Part shown: piece after piece, positions 25,382 through 35,700 of the stretch
Numbering within the stretch: the stretch's first letter is position 1
Layout of the letters: each line of letters starts with the position of its first letter
Assembly: GCF_020805785.1 (NCBI RefSeq)
Contig: NZ_JAJGZV010000002.1
Span: 1 to 64,000 of the forward strand
DNA length: 64,000 nt
Source of the DNA: Flavobacterium chungbukense
GTDB lineage: Bacteria; Bacteroidota; Bacteroidia; Flavobacteriales; Flavobacteriaceae
Direction of reading: 5' to 3'
Translations under genes and position numbers: made by a program
The notes under the pieces: model-generated
Seen by the model: the letters and a program-made list of their open reading frames with translations, nothing else
Databases searched by the model: none
What the model was told of the DNA's origin: nothing

Positions 25382-26149
25382 TTATATTCTATATCCGCCC
25401 GAAACTTCTATTCTCTGCGCATTAATCCATTTGGAATCATCAGAACAAAGAAAGGCTACTACACTTCCAATATCATCGGGCAAGCCGACTCTTGCTAAAG
25501 CAGTTTCAGAAGCCAGATGTTTATTCAAATCTGAAATATCACGTACAACACCCCCGCCAAAATCAGTTTCAATAGCCCCTGGAGCTACGGAATTGACTCT
25601 TATTTTTCTGCTTCCCAATTCCAATGCCTGGTATCTTGATAATGAATCGACTGCAGCTTTCATCGCGCCATAAACGGAATATCCAGCAAAAGAGAATCTT
25701 GCCAAACCAGAAGAAGTGTTTACAATGCTGCTTCCATCATTCAGTAATGGTAATAGTTTTTGAGTTAAGAAATATGGGCCTTTGAAATGGATATTTGTCA
25801 TTGCATCCAAAATTTCTTCTGTTGTTGTTTCAAAACTTTGGTTAATTCCGATACCCGCATTGTTTACTAGCGCATCTAATTTTGCAGAAGAAAATTGAGC
25901 ATCTAAAACATCTTTTACTTCAGTTACAAATTGGTCAAAACCGGCAGTTGAAGAAATATCCAAAGGCAATGAAAACGCTTTTTGTCCAATAGTTTCAATT
26001 TCTTTTACCACCTGGTCCGCAAATTCTTTTTTGGTCTGATAGGTAAGGATGATATCAAATCCTTTTTTCGCCAGCTGTAAAGCCGAATCTTTTCCAAGTC
26101 CGCGACTTGCGCCTGTTACTAATGCTATTTTATTTTGATTGTTTGACAT
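25382..26149 (-). CDS. SDR-family oxidoreductase
   Basis: The 255-residue classical SDR has TGASRGLGKDSA at the cofactor site, NNAG, and the catalytic YSVYGAMKAA region (Tyr-Gly-Ala-Met-Lys pattern). The C-terminal SGGYRI end is typical of 3-oxoacyl-ACP-reductase-like members. It is 84 bp downstream of an AraC gene on the same strand and is probably controlled by it. The substrate is unknown. Confidence 0.9.
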   Translation of the reverse strand: MSNNQNKIALVTGASRGLGKDSALQLAKKGFDIILTYQTKKEFADQVVKEIETIGQKAFSLPLDISSTAGFDQFVTEVKDVLDAQFSSAKLDALVNNAGIGINQSFETTTEEILDAMTNIHFKGPYFLTQKLLPLLNDGSSIVNTSSGLARFSFAGYSVYGAMKAAVDSLSRYQALELGSRKIRVNSVAPGAIETDFGGGVVRDISDLNKHLASETALARVGLPDDIGSVVAFLCSDDSKWINAQRIEVSGGYRI

Positions 26150-26233
26150 TTTTTATTGTTTTTAACTTTATGTATTTTTAAATAATTCTTTATTCAGTAT
26201 ATCTCTTACTTTTTTTTATGATGTTTACCACTT

Positions 26234-27130
26234 TTAATTTAGTATGTTTGCCCTGAATTCATTTGGCGTGCTTCCTACTTCTTTTTTAAAAAGGCGTGAA
26301 AAATAAGTCGTATTTTCGAAACCAAGCAGATGAGAAATTTCAGTTATATTCAGTTCGCCTTCGGTCAGTAAGTTTTTTGCCTCGCCGATTAGAAAAAGAT
26401 GAATAAGCTCCAGAGCAGTCTTTCCTGTTTCCTGTTTGAGCAAATCAGTTAAATAACGGGAAGATATATTCAGCTTTTCTGCCATGAGAGATACCGTTGG
26501 TAATCCAATATTTTTTGTTTTTCTTTCTTCAAAATTAGCAGCAAGCAAAGCGTTAAACTTCGTAACTGTAGAACCGGTGAGCTCTGTACGGTTTATAAAC
26601 TGCCTTTTATAAAAGCGCTGTGAATATTTAAGCATGGAATCCAGATGACTTACGATAATAGCTTTGCTGAGTTCATCAGTATTGTTGTTGTACTCTTTTT
26701 CAATATTGAAATACAGATTCCAAATGATATCCTCCTCTGCAGGTGAAAGATGTAAAGCCTCAGTAACCTCGTAATCAAAATAACTATATTTCCTAATTTC
26801 GTTATAAAGGACTGTTCCCGGTAAAAAGTCTTCATGAATCATAATTAGAAATCCCTTTTCCTCTAATTCCACATTTTTAAAGACTACTTTCTGCTGGGGC
26901 TTTGTAAAGGACATGGAACCACGGTCATGGTCATATTTTGTTTTGCCATACTGCATGCTTCCAGATTTCAATTTTTTAAATCCTATAATATAAAATTCAG
27001 ATGAAAACTCTAGAATACTATTACCGCTGCAACTGTCCCGTTCACCATATACGGCACTAAAGAGCGGGTGCTGGGGAGGTTTGATATCGAGCGCTTCATG
27101 CAGATCGCTGATTTTTTTGAAATGTATCAT
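26234..27130 (-). CDS. AraC-family transcriptional regulator
   Basis: The 298-residue protein has an N-terminal sensing region and a C-terminal AraC domain (about residues 195-298). The domain contains SSRYLTDLLKQETGKTALE and NITEISHLLGFENTTYFSRL. It lies between two SDR genes on the minus strand and likely regulates one or both. The effector is unknown. Confidence 0.92.
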   Translation of the reverse strand: MIHFKKISDLHEALDIKPPQHPLFSAVYGERDSCSGNSILEFSSEFYIIGFKKLKSGSMQYGKTKYDHDRGSMSFTKPQQKVVFKNVELEEKGFLIMIHEDFLPGTVLYNEIRKYSYFDYEVTEALHLSPAEEDIIWNLYFNIEKEYNNNTDELSKAIIVSHLDSMLKYSQRFYKRQFINRTELTGSTVTKFNALLAANFEERKTKNIGLPTVSLMAEKLNISSRYLTDLLKQETGKTALELIHLFLIGEAKNLLTEGELNITEISHLLGFENTTYFSRLFKKEVGSTPNEFRANILN

Positions 27131-27190
27131 TTTTCTTAATTTTAAAAACAGACCAAAAAAAAAATTAGATTCTGTTAATTCAAACGTCTA

Positions 27191-28009
27191 TTAACCATGT
27201 GCTGCCACCGACACATCCTGCCATGATTCCCATGTTTTCAGTCTTTCTGAGTAAGTGTGCTGCACCCAGGAAAAAGCAATTTTACCCAGCAGCAATCTGA
27301 GTGGCGGATTTTCAGAATAAACGAGCTTGACAATAGCTTTGGCAGTGGCTGCAGGGTTACCTGAATCCTGCTCGCCGGCATGCTGATAAAAATCTTTCCG
27401 TACACCGTCGTAAGCCGATATTGATTCGCTGAGTGCAAGGGAAGTGGTCCCGAAGAAATCTGTAGAAAAACCGCCTGGTTCTACTATGGTAACTTTAATG
27501 CCAAATCCGCTTACTTCACCCGCGAGTGTTTCAGTAAGGCCTTCAACAGCAAATTTAGCTGCACTATACAACCCCATTAAAGATACGGTATTTAAACCTA
27601 GCGCACTTGAAAGCTGAATGATATGTCCTGATTTTTGCTGGCGCATGATAGGCAGAACTGCCTGAATAGTCCATAATGATCCCAGTACATTAGTTTCAAA
27701 CTGAGCTCTTACATCCTGCTCTTTTAATTCCTCTACCGCCCCTATATGTCCAAAACCGGCATTGTTTATTAACACGTCAATGCTGCCAAAGTGCTTTTTT
27801 GCAGTTTCTATTGCTTCAAAACTTTCGTTTCGATCAGTAACATCAAGTTTTAGCACCAAAAGCGATGATGAAAATTCTTTGTTAAGCTTGGTTAGTGTTT
27901 CAGGATTGCGAACAGCCGCAACAACATTATCGCCGCGTTTTAAAAATGCCTCTGCCCAAATTCTTCCGAATCCACGCGATGCACCTGTTATAAAAATTGT
28001 TTTTGCCAT
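27191..28009 (-). CDS. SDR-family oxidoreductase
   Basis: The 272-residue protein has TGASRGFGRIWAEAFLKRG at the nucleotide site, NNAGFGHIG, and the catalytic YSAAKFAVEGL. The length and the conserved VTIVEPGGFSTDF segment fit the subgroup of SDRs related to retinol-dehydrogenase-like and NADP-dependent enzymes. It lies 60 bp upstream of the AraC gene. A terminator between it and the next gene upstream separates it from the reductase/monooxygenase pair. Confidence 0.9.
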   Translation of the reverse strand: MAKTIFITGASRGFGRIWAEAFLKRGDNVVAAVRNPETLTKLNKEFSSSLLVLKLDVTDRNESFEAIETAKKHFGSIDVLINNAGFGHIGAVEELKEQDVRAQFETNVLGSLWTIQAVLPIMRQQKSGHIIQLSSALGLNTVSLMGLYSAAKFAVEGLTETLAGEVSGFGIKVTIVEPGGFSTDFFGTTSLALSESISAYDGVRKDFYQHAGEQDSGNPAATAKAIVKLVYSENPPLRLLLGKIAFSWVQHTYSERLKTWESWQDVSVAAHG

Positions 28010-28154
28010 GATATTAATTTTTAATATTTTGATATGGACAAAGTTCGAACAGATAGTACAGACGGATATGATACAAAAGTAGGCAATAATGAAACATTTT
28101 AACGAAATTGCTGCAGCTCTGATTTACTGTTTCAAAGAGGGAATATAAAAAAAC

Positions 28155-28186
28155 AAAATCCCATCTCAAATATTGAGAGGGATTTT
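28155..28186 (-). terminator. intrinsic terminator after the NADP-binding reductase gene
   Basis: The arms AAAATCCC plus TCTCAA pair with TTGAGA plus GGGATTTT (28155-28186). It lies 20 bp beyond the stop at 28206 on the minus strand. Confidence 0.8.
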
Positions 28187-28205
28187 GCAGTGCAGTCATT
28201 ATAAA

Positions 28206-28961
28206 TTATCTTGACTTAGGATTTTTTTGAAACAATCCTCTATTGTATTCTACTACCTCCGGATGTGATGGATATGAAGGCAGGGCAGAAAGATCAGCTA
28301 TGGCCTTATCTCTTAATGACGGTGCTGCTTCTTTTACACCATCAGATAGTGCCTGTTTTAATTCTTCTTCATTAAGTTCCGTACAGTAAGCAGGAGTTCC
28401 AGGCTGATGTCTCCAAGATTCAGAAAGTCTACCCGAGTCAACTGCATCGTAACCGGCATCATTGACTAATGAGGCAATTACTTTTTTAGCCTGCGGATCA
28501 TCACCCGCTACAGCCATTGCTATTCTGTCTTCAGCACCGCTGTTTTTTCCGCCGTTTGCCAGGGTCTCTGCCAGCAAATTATTGAAAGCTTTTACAACAG
28601 GCCTTCCCAATTGCTCCGATACCCAGATACTTTCTACTTTTCCGTTTTTGATCTCTTCAATATCGGCATCACGGAATGGATAATAATTTGATGTGTCTAC
28701 CACAATTACATTTTCCGGAACGCCTGCAAGCAAATCTTTAGGCAAAGTTGGTATTGCTATGGTAGGCAATGATAAAATAATGACATCTACATCTTTTACA
28801 ACATTCTTTAGTGTTGCTGCTGTAGCACCCAACTCCTCAGCACGGGCCTCTAATTTTTCAGCCTGATCTGTATTATTCACTTTCACTTCATGACCGGCTT
28901 GTGCCATTTTTTTTGCGATCGTACCGCCTATTGCGCCGGTTCCAATTATTCCTATTTTCAT
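28206..28961 (-). CDS. NADP-binding reductase (F420-dependent NADP reductase-like)
   Basis: The 251-residue protein has a Rossmann motif GIIGTGAIGGTIAKKM at the N-terminus. It resembles the F420:NADP-oxidoreductase-like group (coenzyme_F420H2-type Rossmann domain), with VIILSLPT and GRPVVKAFNNLLAETLANGG as characteristic segments. Flavobacteria do not make F420, so the family name should not be read as function. It is 33 bp after the flavin monooxygenase gene, so a joint redox step is likely. Confidence 0.85.
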   Translation of the reverse strand: MKIGIIGTGAIGGTIAKKMAQAGHEVKVNNTDQAEKLEARAEELGATAATLKNVVKDVDVIILSLPTIAIPTLPKDLLAGVPENVIVVDTSNYYPFRDADIEEIKNGKVESIWVSEQLGRPVVKAFNNLLAETLANGGKNSGAEDRIAMAVAGDDPQAKKVIASLVNDAGYDAVDSGRLSESWRHQPGTPAYCTELNEEELKQALSDGVKEAAPSLRDKAIADLSALPSYPSHPEVVEYNRGLFQKNPKSR

Positions 28962-28994
28962 ATTATATAAGTTTCATTTGTTATAATTTTCAAT

Positions 28995-30320
28995 TTAAAC
29001 CCTTGGATCAATTCCATATTGATCCGGAACGCCGAGGTGTCCGCGCAAAGTTTTGCTTTCATACTCTTTGTGGAAAAGCCCTCGCTCCTGCAGCAGCGGA
29101 ACAACCTGATCCACAAAGGCATCAATTCCATCCGAATTAACATCAGGTGAAATCCAAAACCCATCCGCAGCACCGGCTTCATACCAAGCCTGCATATGAT
29201 CTGCCGCTTCTACGCCCGGCCCTGCAATTACAGGATGGTAATCTATCACGCCGTGAGCAAGAATATCAAGAACGGACCAGCCTTGCCTAGCAATTTTGAA
29301 TGCATTGGAAGAACGAGGATCATAAGGAGATGGACGGGCATTTTCCAGCAGCGATTCTGAAATTGGTTCATTTATCAAGGAAAGATCAAGTGGAATACCC
29401 AGCATTTTTTGCAGGTATTCAAATTTTTGTATAAGTGAACTGCCTCCTAATTGTATTCGGCGATCGAGCGCCGTGCGTTTGTCCTTAGCAATGGTGGTCA
29501 TCAGTCCGGCAATGTATTTGATTTCATCCGGATCACGACCGTAACTTTTTGCTGCCGCTCTAAATGCATTACGTTGCGCTCTTGCTTCTTCAATTGTAAA
29601 TGCTGCACCTATTACCACATTAGCAAAGCGTCCTGCCAACTGATGTGCGTTGGGACTGCCGCCTGCGTGAAAGATGATTGGCTGTCCCTGCTCTGATGGT
29701 GGAATGTATAGAGGTCCTCTTGAACCGACGTATTTACCTTGTAAGTTGATTGGAAGAATCTGATCTTTCTTTGCAAACTGACCACTCTTCTGGTCGTGTA
29801 TCCAAGCATCTTTTCCCCAGCTCCCCCAAAGTGATTGAATGAGTTGGATAGCCTCATGAGCACGTCCATAACGATCTTGGCTCGACGGAATTCTTCTTCC
29901 GTAATTGGCTGCAACATCTTCTCCGCTTGATGTAATTGCATTCCATCCGGCCCTGCCATGGCTCATAATGTCCAAAGCCTTAAATTGTCTGGCTAGATTA
30001 AAGGGTTCATTAAAAGTGGTTGATCCTGTAGCGACCAATCCAATATATTGAGTTTCTCTGGCCACTGCGGCGAGGGTCATCATCACATCAAGATTGAAAA
30101 CGGGAGATTCAGTTTCAATATCTGTCATAACTGCACCGGGACCATCCGGCAAAAATATAAATTGAAATTTTCCACGCTCTGCAGCCTGAGCCTGCTTTAC
30201 ACGAATATCAAAACTCGTATAGCTTTCGGGATCAACTCCCGGCATACGCCAAGCCCCCGATTGAGATCCGTATCCATTTCCAAGATGAAGTCCAATAAGC
30301 ATTTTTCCCACAGCATTCAT
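28995..30320 (-). CDS. LLM-class flavin-dependent monooxygenase (NtaA/SnaA/DszA type)
   Basis: The 441-residue protein is of the length typical for the nitrilotriacetate/dibenzothiophene monooxygenase subgroup of the luciferase-like family. Landmarks are a start MLIGLHLGNGYGSQ, PDGPG, GLVATGSTTFNEPFNLARQF, HGRAGWNAITS, and FHAGGSPNAHQLAGRFANVV. These enzymes use FMNH2 supplied by a separate reductase. It precedes the reductase-like gene by 33 bp. The divergent HxlR regulator at 30418 likely controls both. The substrate is unknown. Confidence 0.92.
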   Translation of the reverse strand: MNAVGKMLIGLHLGNGYGSQSGAWRMPGVDPESYTSFDIRVKQAQAAERGKFQFIFLPDGPGAVMTDIETESPVFNLDVMMTLAAVARETQYIGLVATGSTTFNEPFNLARQFKALDIMSHGRAGWNAITSSGEDVAANYGRRIPSSQDRYGRAHEAIQLIQSLWGSWGKDAWIHDQKSGQFAKKDQILPINLQGKYVGSRGPLYIPPSEQGQPIIFHAGGSPNAHQLAGRFANVVIGAAFTIEEARAQRNAFRAAAKSYGRDPDEIKYIAGLMTTIAKDKRTALDRRIQLGGSSLIQKFEYLQKMLGIPLDLSLINEPISESLLENARPSPYDPRSSNAFKIARQGWSVLDILAHGVIDYHPVIAGPGVEAADHMQAWYEAGAADGFWISPDVNSDGIDAFVDQVVPLLQERGLFHKEYESKTLRGHLGVPDQYGIDPRV

Positions 30321-30364
30321 AAATTGAATATTTTGATTAATTATATTGCAAAATTAAACAAAAT

Positions 30365-30400
30365 CACTTTCCTTTGTATAGCTCTTTCCTAAAGGAAAGC
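30365..30400. promoter_or_regulatory. candidate HxlR operator between the monooxygenase and its regulator
   Basis: A perfect inverted repeat CTTTCC-TAAA-GGAAAG (30384-30399), with an additional CTTTCC half-site at 30367-30372, 17 bp earlier. It lies in the divergent promoter region, 18 bp before the regulator start. Confidence 0.55.
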
Positions 30401-30417
30401 GAAATAAATAATTTATC

Positions 30418-30768
30418 ATGCCGAAAAAGAAACCTTATTGTGAGTGCCTAAATACCGTTAAGCCAGTACGGGACACACTTGAAGTAATTAATGGAAAATG
30501 GAAATTATCCATCATTATTTCTGTAGGTGTAGGAAACAGCCGATTTACTGAAATTCAAGAGAGCATTCCAGGATTAACTCCCAAAGTACTTTCAAAAGAA
30601 CTTAAGGAACTTGAACAGCACCAGCTGATCAAACGGATTATAACGAACGATTATCCTGTAAAAATATCATATTGCTTAGAACCCTATGCAGATACCTTGA
30701 CTCCTATTATCTACGCTATGAAAGATTGGGGATTAAGCCATAAGAAGAAAATTTTTCAAGAAAGATAA
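30418..30768 (+). CDS. HxlR-family winged-helix regulator
   Basis: The 116-residue protein starts with a Cys near the N-terminus (KKPYCECL), then the family's NGKWKLSIIISVGVGNSRFT and IPGLTPKVLSKELKELEQH, a winged helix. HxlR regulators often sense redox or electrophiles through such a Cys. It is divergent from the flavin monooxygenase gene, with a palindrome between them, so it probably regulates that pair and itself. Confidence 0.92.
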   Translation: MPKKKPYCECLNTVKPVRDTLEVINGKWKLSIIISVGVGNSRFTEIQESIPGLTPKVLSKELKELEQHQLIKRIITNDYPVKISYCLEPYADTLTPIIYAMKDWGLSHKKKIFQER

Positions 30769-30906
30769 TATTGCAGAAATTTAATTACTTAGCTAATGCT
30801 TATGTTTACAAAATGTAGCTACATTTATTTTCGGCCTTTAGGTGAATATAAAATTATCTGATTACATTTTATGCCAAGGTCATGTATAAGCTGCGTAAAC
30901 TCTACT

Positions 30907-31076
30907 TCAATCCCCAACAGGACATCTAAACCAAATTACCAAAACCACTGGAAGACAAACAACTACATATAATAAGCCAATTTCTTCAAATCATCCAAAA
31001 AAAATGTTGAAATTTGTTCCGTCGGGGTCACAAAGCCAAATGGCGCCAATTGAAGATAATTGGCGCCATTTTTTTA
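30907..31076 (+). repeat. structured element, copy 4
   Basis: The body begins TCAATCCCCAACAGGACATC and returns as TTGTTCCGTCGGGGTCAC, so CCCC can pair with GGGG as well as the inner stem. The hairpin is GGCGCCAATTG-AAGA-TAATTGGCGCC (31042-31067) followed by a T-run. Confidence 0.75.
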
Positions 31077-31369
31077 TTTACATTGGTAGATAAACTAACT
31101 TTGAATCATTTTTTTGTTTTATTTTCTTTTTTTTAGAATCACGTTAAAACAAAAAAAACAGCTGCTATAGATTTTTTATAAAAAAAATTAGATGTTTTTT
31201 TAAATTTTTCCTTCGATTACTTAACAGGATTCGAACACCCAGAATGGAGAAATTATGACTTTTTAATGTCCTTATTTTTTTCTCTAAAAAAATAGACTAT
31301 TTGCTAAAACACAACAATTGGCTTCCAATACGCAGTTCTTCAAAGAGAAAACAGGGCTATCCGGCAGCT

Positions 31370-31450
31370 GTAGCCCCGATAGCAGTGGAAATCCTTTTGT
31401 GCCGGAGTTCGACGCAAAAGATTGCAACGCATAGCGGGAATAGCTCCTGA
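31370..31450 (+). repeat. GTGCCG-hairpin repeat, copy 5
   Basis: The lead is AGCCCCGATAGCAGTGG. The right arm is altered (CGACGCAAAAG), so the stem is imperfect. The tail is ATAGCGGGAATAGCTCC. Confidence 0.8.
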
Positions 31451-31473
31451 AAAATAATATTATAAAATTTACA

Positions 31474-31545
31474 TGGGGCTGGGCACAAAAGACTGCTTCG
31501 CCAGTTCACTGACGCTCGGGTGGAATGCATAGCGGGAACAACTCC
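31474..31545 (+). repeat. GTGCCG-hairpin repeat, copy 6 (altered)
   Basis: Only the right arm GGCACAAAAG and tail ATAGCGGGAACAACTCC are recognisable. About 30 bp of unrelated sequence (CTTCGCCAGTTCACTGACGC and on) interrupts them. Confidence 0.55.
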
Positions 31546-31547
31546 TT

Positions 31548-31628
31548 CATAGAACCAAAGAAAGACAACTCTGCATTAAAGCAAAACAATGTTTTTAAAT
31601 CCTTCCTAATATTTGTCGAATTGTATTA
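31548..31628 (+). repeat. upstream module A, copy 3 (detached)
   Basis: ACCAAAGAAAGACAACTCTG and TTTGTCGAATTGTATT are recognisable. Unlike the other copies it is not followed by a structured element. Confidence 0.5.
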
Positions 31629-31802
31629 TAGAGACCTAAATTTTTATCAGCCAATATTGGCATGAAATAAATCTAAGAATTGATTTTTCATAAATTCAAT
31701 TGTTAATTACTGCTTAACTAAGGCAAAAATTGGGTTATTCCCATTATAAGTTTCTTTCAAATCTAAAAAAATAAATGCGGAAAAAATATGTAACTTTGCC
31801 TT

Positions 31803-32228
31803 ATGAGAAGAAACGGCGAAATAATTATAATTGAGGATGATGAAGATGACAGAAATTTTCTTAAAGACATATTTGAGAGTCTGGGGTATCCGAACAAAGT
31901 AGTTTTTATCGAAGATCCTACTCTGGCTATTCCCTATTTATCTTCTCCAGATATAAATCCTTTTCTCATTCTTTCTGATATCAATATGCCGAAAATTGAC
32001 GGTTTTCAATTACGAAGCCAGATTCTAGCTAATGATGATATAAGTGAAAAATGCGTGCCGTACATTTTTCTTTCCACTTCGAAAAATCCTGAAAACGTAA
32101 CAAAAGCCTACGCTTATAATGTACAGGGCTATTTTAGCAAAGAAGAAAATTTTCCGGCTTACAGGTTAATGATACAAAATATAATGGAATACTGGAAGAC
32201 AAGCCTGACCCCTGTAACGGTTTGCTGA
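31803..32228 (+). CDS. single-domain response regulator
   Basis: The 141-residue protein is a receiver domain only. Acidic residues IIIEDDEDD bind the metal, Asp59 (LILSDINMPK) is the phosphoacceptor, a Ser/Thr follows in FLSTSK, and GYFSKEEN holds the conserved Lys. There is no output domain, so it acts by protein contact. A giant kinase and a second such regulator are encoded convergently next to it, which suggests one phosphorelay. The AT-rich region before it includes a block shared with other repeat flanks. Confidence 0.9.
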   Translation: MRRNGEIIIIEDDEDDRNFLKDIFESLGYPNKVVFIEDPTLAIPYLSSPDINPFLILSDINMPKIDGFQLRSQILANDDISEKCVPYIFLSTSKNPENVTKAYAYNVQGYFSKEENFPAYRLMIQNIMEYWKTSLTPVTVC

Positions 32229-32328
32229 TAATTACTGCTGTTTTATCTTAATATTGCCGGCTTGCTGATTTATAAAAATTTTTACTGCACTAAAGTCATT
32301 TTTTTCTTGAAAACCCGGCAGCATTAAA

Positions 32329-32709
32329 CTATAATATTAATTCCTTAAGCATTCTGACCAGTTCATTATAACTGCTGGGTTTGCTCATATACCGGATAAT
32401 CTCTCTCTTTTCCAGAAGATCGAAAACAAATTCTTCAGAAGGAGTTGAAATTAATATTACCGGAATGCTTCTCAATTTCTCTTTACTTTTGATCTGCTGC
32501 AGGAAGTCTTTGCCATTCATTAACGGCATATTGTAATCTAAAAATATCAGGTCGGGAAGATTTTCTAAAGTTTCCAGTTCCTGCAATGCCTTTACAGGAT
32601 TATCAATGTGGCGCATTATTATTTTTTCATTGACAAAACCGACAGCCTCCATAAATATTTCAGCGTCATCGGGATCATCATCAACCAGAAGTATATTTTT
32701 ATATAACAT
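32329..32709 (-). CDS. single-domain response regulator
   Basis: The 126-residue receiver starts at MLYKNILLVDDDPDD. A longer start at 32790 would add a Cys-rich non-receiver leader reaching to the kinase stop, so the shorter is preferred. Asp58 (LIFLDYNMP) is the phosphoacceptor, and the conserved Lys is in YMSKPSSYN. It lies 87 bp downstream of the giant kinase gene on the same strand and is its probable partner. It has no output domain. Confidence 0.9.
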   Translation of the reverse strand: MLYKNILLVDDDPDDAEIFMEAVGFVNEKIIMRHIDNPVKALQELETLENLPDLIFLDYNMPLMNGKDFLQQIKSKEKLRSIPVILISTPSEEFVFDLLEKREIIRYMSKPSSYNELVRMLKELIL

Positions 32710-32796
32710 AAGTGTTTTTTCTTTAACCTTTCGGTTCGGCAGAGAGCAGCTCTTTATAATATACGCATTATTGCTGCAACAGGTTTGCATAATGCT

Positions 32797-35700
32797 TTAA
32801 GATGCAGGAAGAAAAATATGAAATGTGGTTCCCTTTCCATATTCTGATTCTGCATACATTAACCCATGATGATTGTTGACAATTCTCCTGCACAGCGCCA
32901 GTCCGATGCCGCTGCCGGGAAAAATATTCTGTTCGTGCAGCCGTTTGAAGATTTCAAAAATCTGCTTCTCATAGCCTTTTTCAAATCCAATTCCGTTATC
33001 ACTGAACAAAATGTGATGATACTCTCCTTCAACAAGGGGAGAATCTGTAAACTGGGCCGCATAATCATGCGGTACCAGAACAGCGCTTATTGTAATTTTC
33101 GGCGCAATATCATCTCTTGTAAATTTCAGCGAATTGCCGACCAGATTATAAAAAAGCTGATTCATCTGAAGACCGACAGCTTTTACAACCGGCAGCTTTC
33201 CAGCTTCAATTGAAGCATTTTTTTCCTCAACAGCCAGCTCAAAGTCAATCCAGATATTTTTGATAACTTCATTCAGATCAATCGCCTGCTGGCTCTTTTG
33301 AGGCTGTATCAGTCTTGAGAAAGCAAGAAGATCAGTAATGAGCTGGCTCATCCTGGCAGCAGAAAAAGTTATTTTTTCAATCATTATCTTAGGATCTTTA
33401 CCAGGGTGATTCTCCTGAAGCAGGCCTGCAAAAATCTGAATTTTCCGAAGCGGTTCCTGAAGATCATGGCTTGCCACATATGCAAACTGCGCCAGCTCCT
33501 GATTGGAATGCTTAAGGGCATCATTGGACTGTTCTAAATCAGCATTGGAAGACTGCAACTCTTTCAGCACTGCCGCAAGTTCTTTTGTCCTGAGCTCCAC
33601 TTCACTTTCAAGGGCAAGCTGAAGTTCCCTGTGGATCGTAATATCCTGAGCAGTCCCCTGAATCACCGACGGCTTCCCATCCAGATCAAAATAAGTCTGT
33701 CCCACTGCATGAATAACCTTTTCCTGTCCCGTAATGCCGTGTATAATTCTGTATTCAGCCTCATATCTGCCTTCTGAACCTGGTTTCTGGGCTGCAAAAA
33801 ATGCCTCAGTCACCCGGTCATAGTCTGAAGGTTTTATCAGTGCGCGTATTTCCGATGACGGCATTTGGGCTGCCTTTAATCCGAACATGGAAGCGTGACG
33901 CTCTGATACTGTGGTAATTCCCGAAGATATGTCCAGTGACCATGTTCCGAGCTGCGCCACTTCTACTGCAGAGCGGAGAGCAGACTCTGCCTGTTCCGCT
34001 TTTTTTATTGAAACAATTTCATCTGTGACATCCGAACCGACATAAAGCACAGCATAAACTTCTCCCCTCTCATCGTTTAGAGGAGTCAGGCTGATATTAT
34101 GATAACGGATTTCTCTTTCTTCGGTATTAATTCCAGGCATGCCGCCGGCATAAAAACTTTTTCCTGAGCGAAATACCTCCTGTGCCGATTTTAGGAAATT
34201 CTCCGAATTGCTGGATTTCAGCACTGCCTTAAGAGGCTGTCCTATTATAGAACTTCCCTTATTAATGACAGCCATAAAACGATCATTAGGATTTTCAATG
34301 ACTAAATCCCTGCCCGCAAATACGCTTATCGCAACAGGGGCAGCATCTAAAACAGTGCGAAGCTTGGATTCGCTTTCCTTAAGGGCTATTTCTGTCAGTT
34401 TACTCTGCGTAACATCCGTTGCATGAACAATTACTCCTATTACCTCCCCATCATTATTTTTATGTGGCGTATATACAATGCTCAGCCATCTGGTGATTCC
34501 CATGCGTGAGGGCGCAAACATTTCATATTTCTCCTGATCTCCGCCGTAAGCAATTTCAAGATGGGGAAGTGTTTTTGCGTACGCAGCTTCTCCCAGAAAT
34601 TCTCTTACGCTTTTTCCTATGGCTTCACTCGCGTCTACAGAAAACCAATCCATAAAAACCCTGTTATAACTCTGGTAGCGCTGTTCCTTATCTAGATAGA
34701 AAATCATGGCCGGGACTGTATCGCGCAGTAACTGCAGGTGGGCTTCACTTTCCTGCATTGCTTTTTGCGCGATGACCTGCGCCGTCACATCAATGGCAAT
34801 ATCTAAAATAGCATAAATTTCTCCTGATTTGTTTCGCAGCGGTGTATAGGAAATATTGTAATAGTTATTATTCAGCACTCCATTCTGCATTATTTTCACC
34901 AGTGAAGCAGGAGAAATAAAAGGAATTCCGGTTGTAAAGACATCATCAAGAATTTTAAGGTAAGCCTGGCCCTCAGAAATAAGTTCAGGCATGGCTTCTC
35001 TTAACGGCAGTCCTAAAATATCAGGGCCTTTGCCCACTATATCTATAAATGTCTGGTTAGGATATTCTATAATCAGGTCGCGGCCGGTAAACAGGCCAAT
35101 GCCTGCCGGTGCCGCCGCAATGAGGTTTTTTAGTTTTGTTTCACTTTCTTCCACTTCTCTACGGCTCAATACCTGTCTGGTTACATCAGTTGCAACTACC
35201 AGTATAACAGCTGGTTTACCTGCAGCATTCCGATTAATCTGATAGGTCAGATCCACATAAATATGCTCCAGCTTTTCATTTCTAAGCAATTCAACCTCCA
35301 CTTCCTTGGCAATAAAAGCATTACCGGTACGGATTACTTCCCTCAGCAGATCATCAAAACCCTGCCCCTTGAGCTCCGGAAGTGCCTCAAGAAGGGGTTT
35401 GCCGATAATATCTTCAGCTTTGCGGCCTACCAGTTCGCCGTAAAAAGTATTGGCGCTTATAAAAACCAGATCATCTCCTATTCCTATCGTGGCAATACCG
35501 ACGGGAGACTGCTCAAACATAACAGCGAGCTCGTTGTGGCTCTCTGAAGCCTGCTGCTGTGCTTTCACTGCAGGTGTTACATCCGAATACATAGCAAGAA
35601 CGGCATAAACGGCGCCAGTCTTATCAAAAAGAGGTGTCAGGGAATAATCGAAATACTGTTCTTTTTCTGATTTTACATTTTTTATTCTGGCTGCTGTAGC

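Larger units (their letters stand above)
30769..31802. other. 1-kb repeat island
   Basis: In order: a full structured element (30907-31076), the conserved block ACTTAACAGGATTCGAACAC (31217-31236), a full GTGCCG-hairpin repeat (31370-31450), an altered copy (31474-31545), a module A (31548-31628), and a right-flank block (31690-31745). No gene was seen. Confidence 0.65.
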
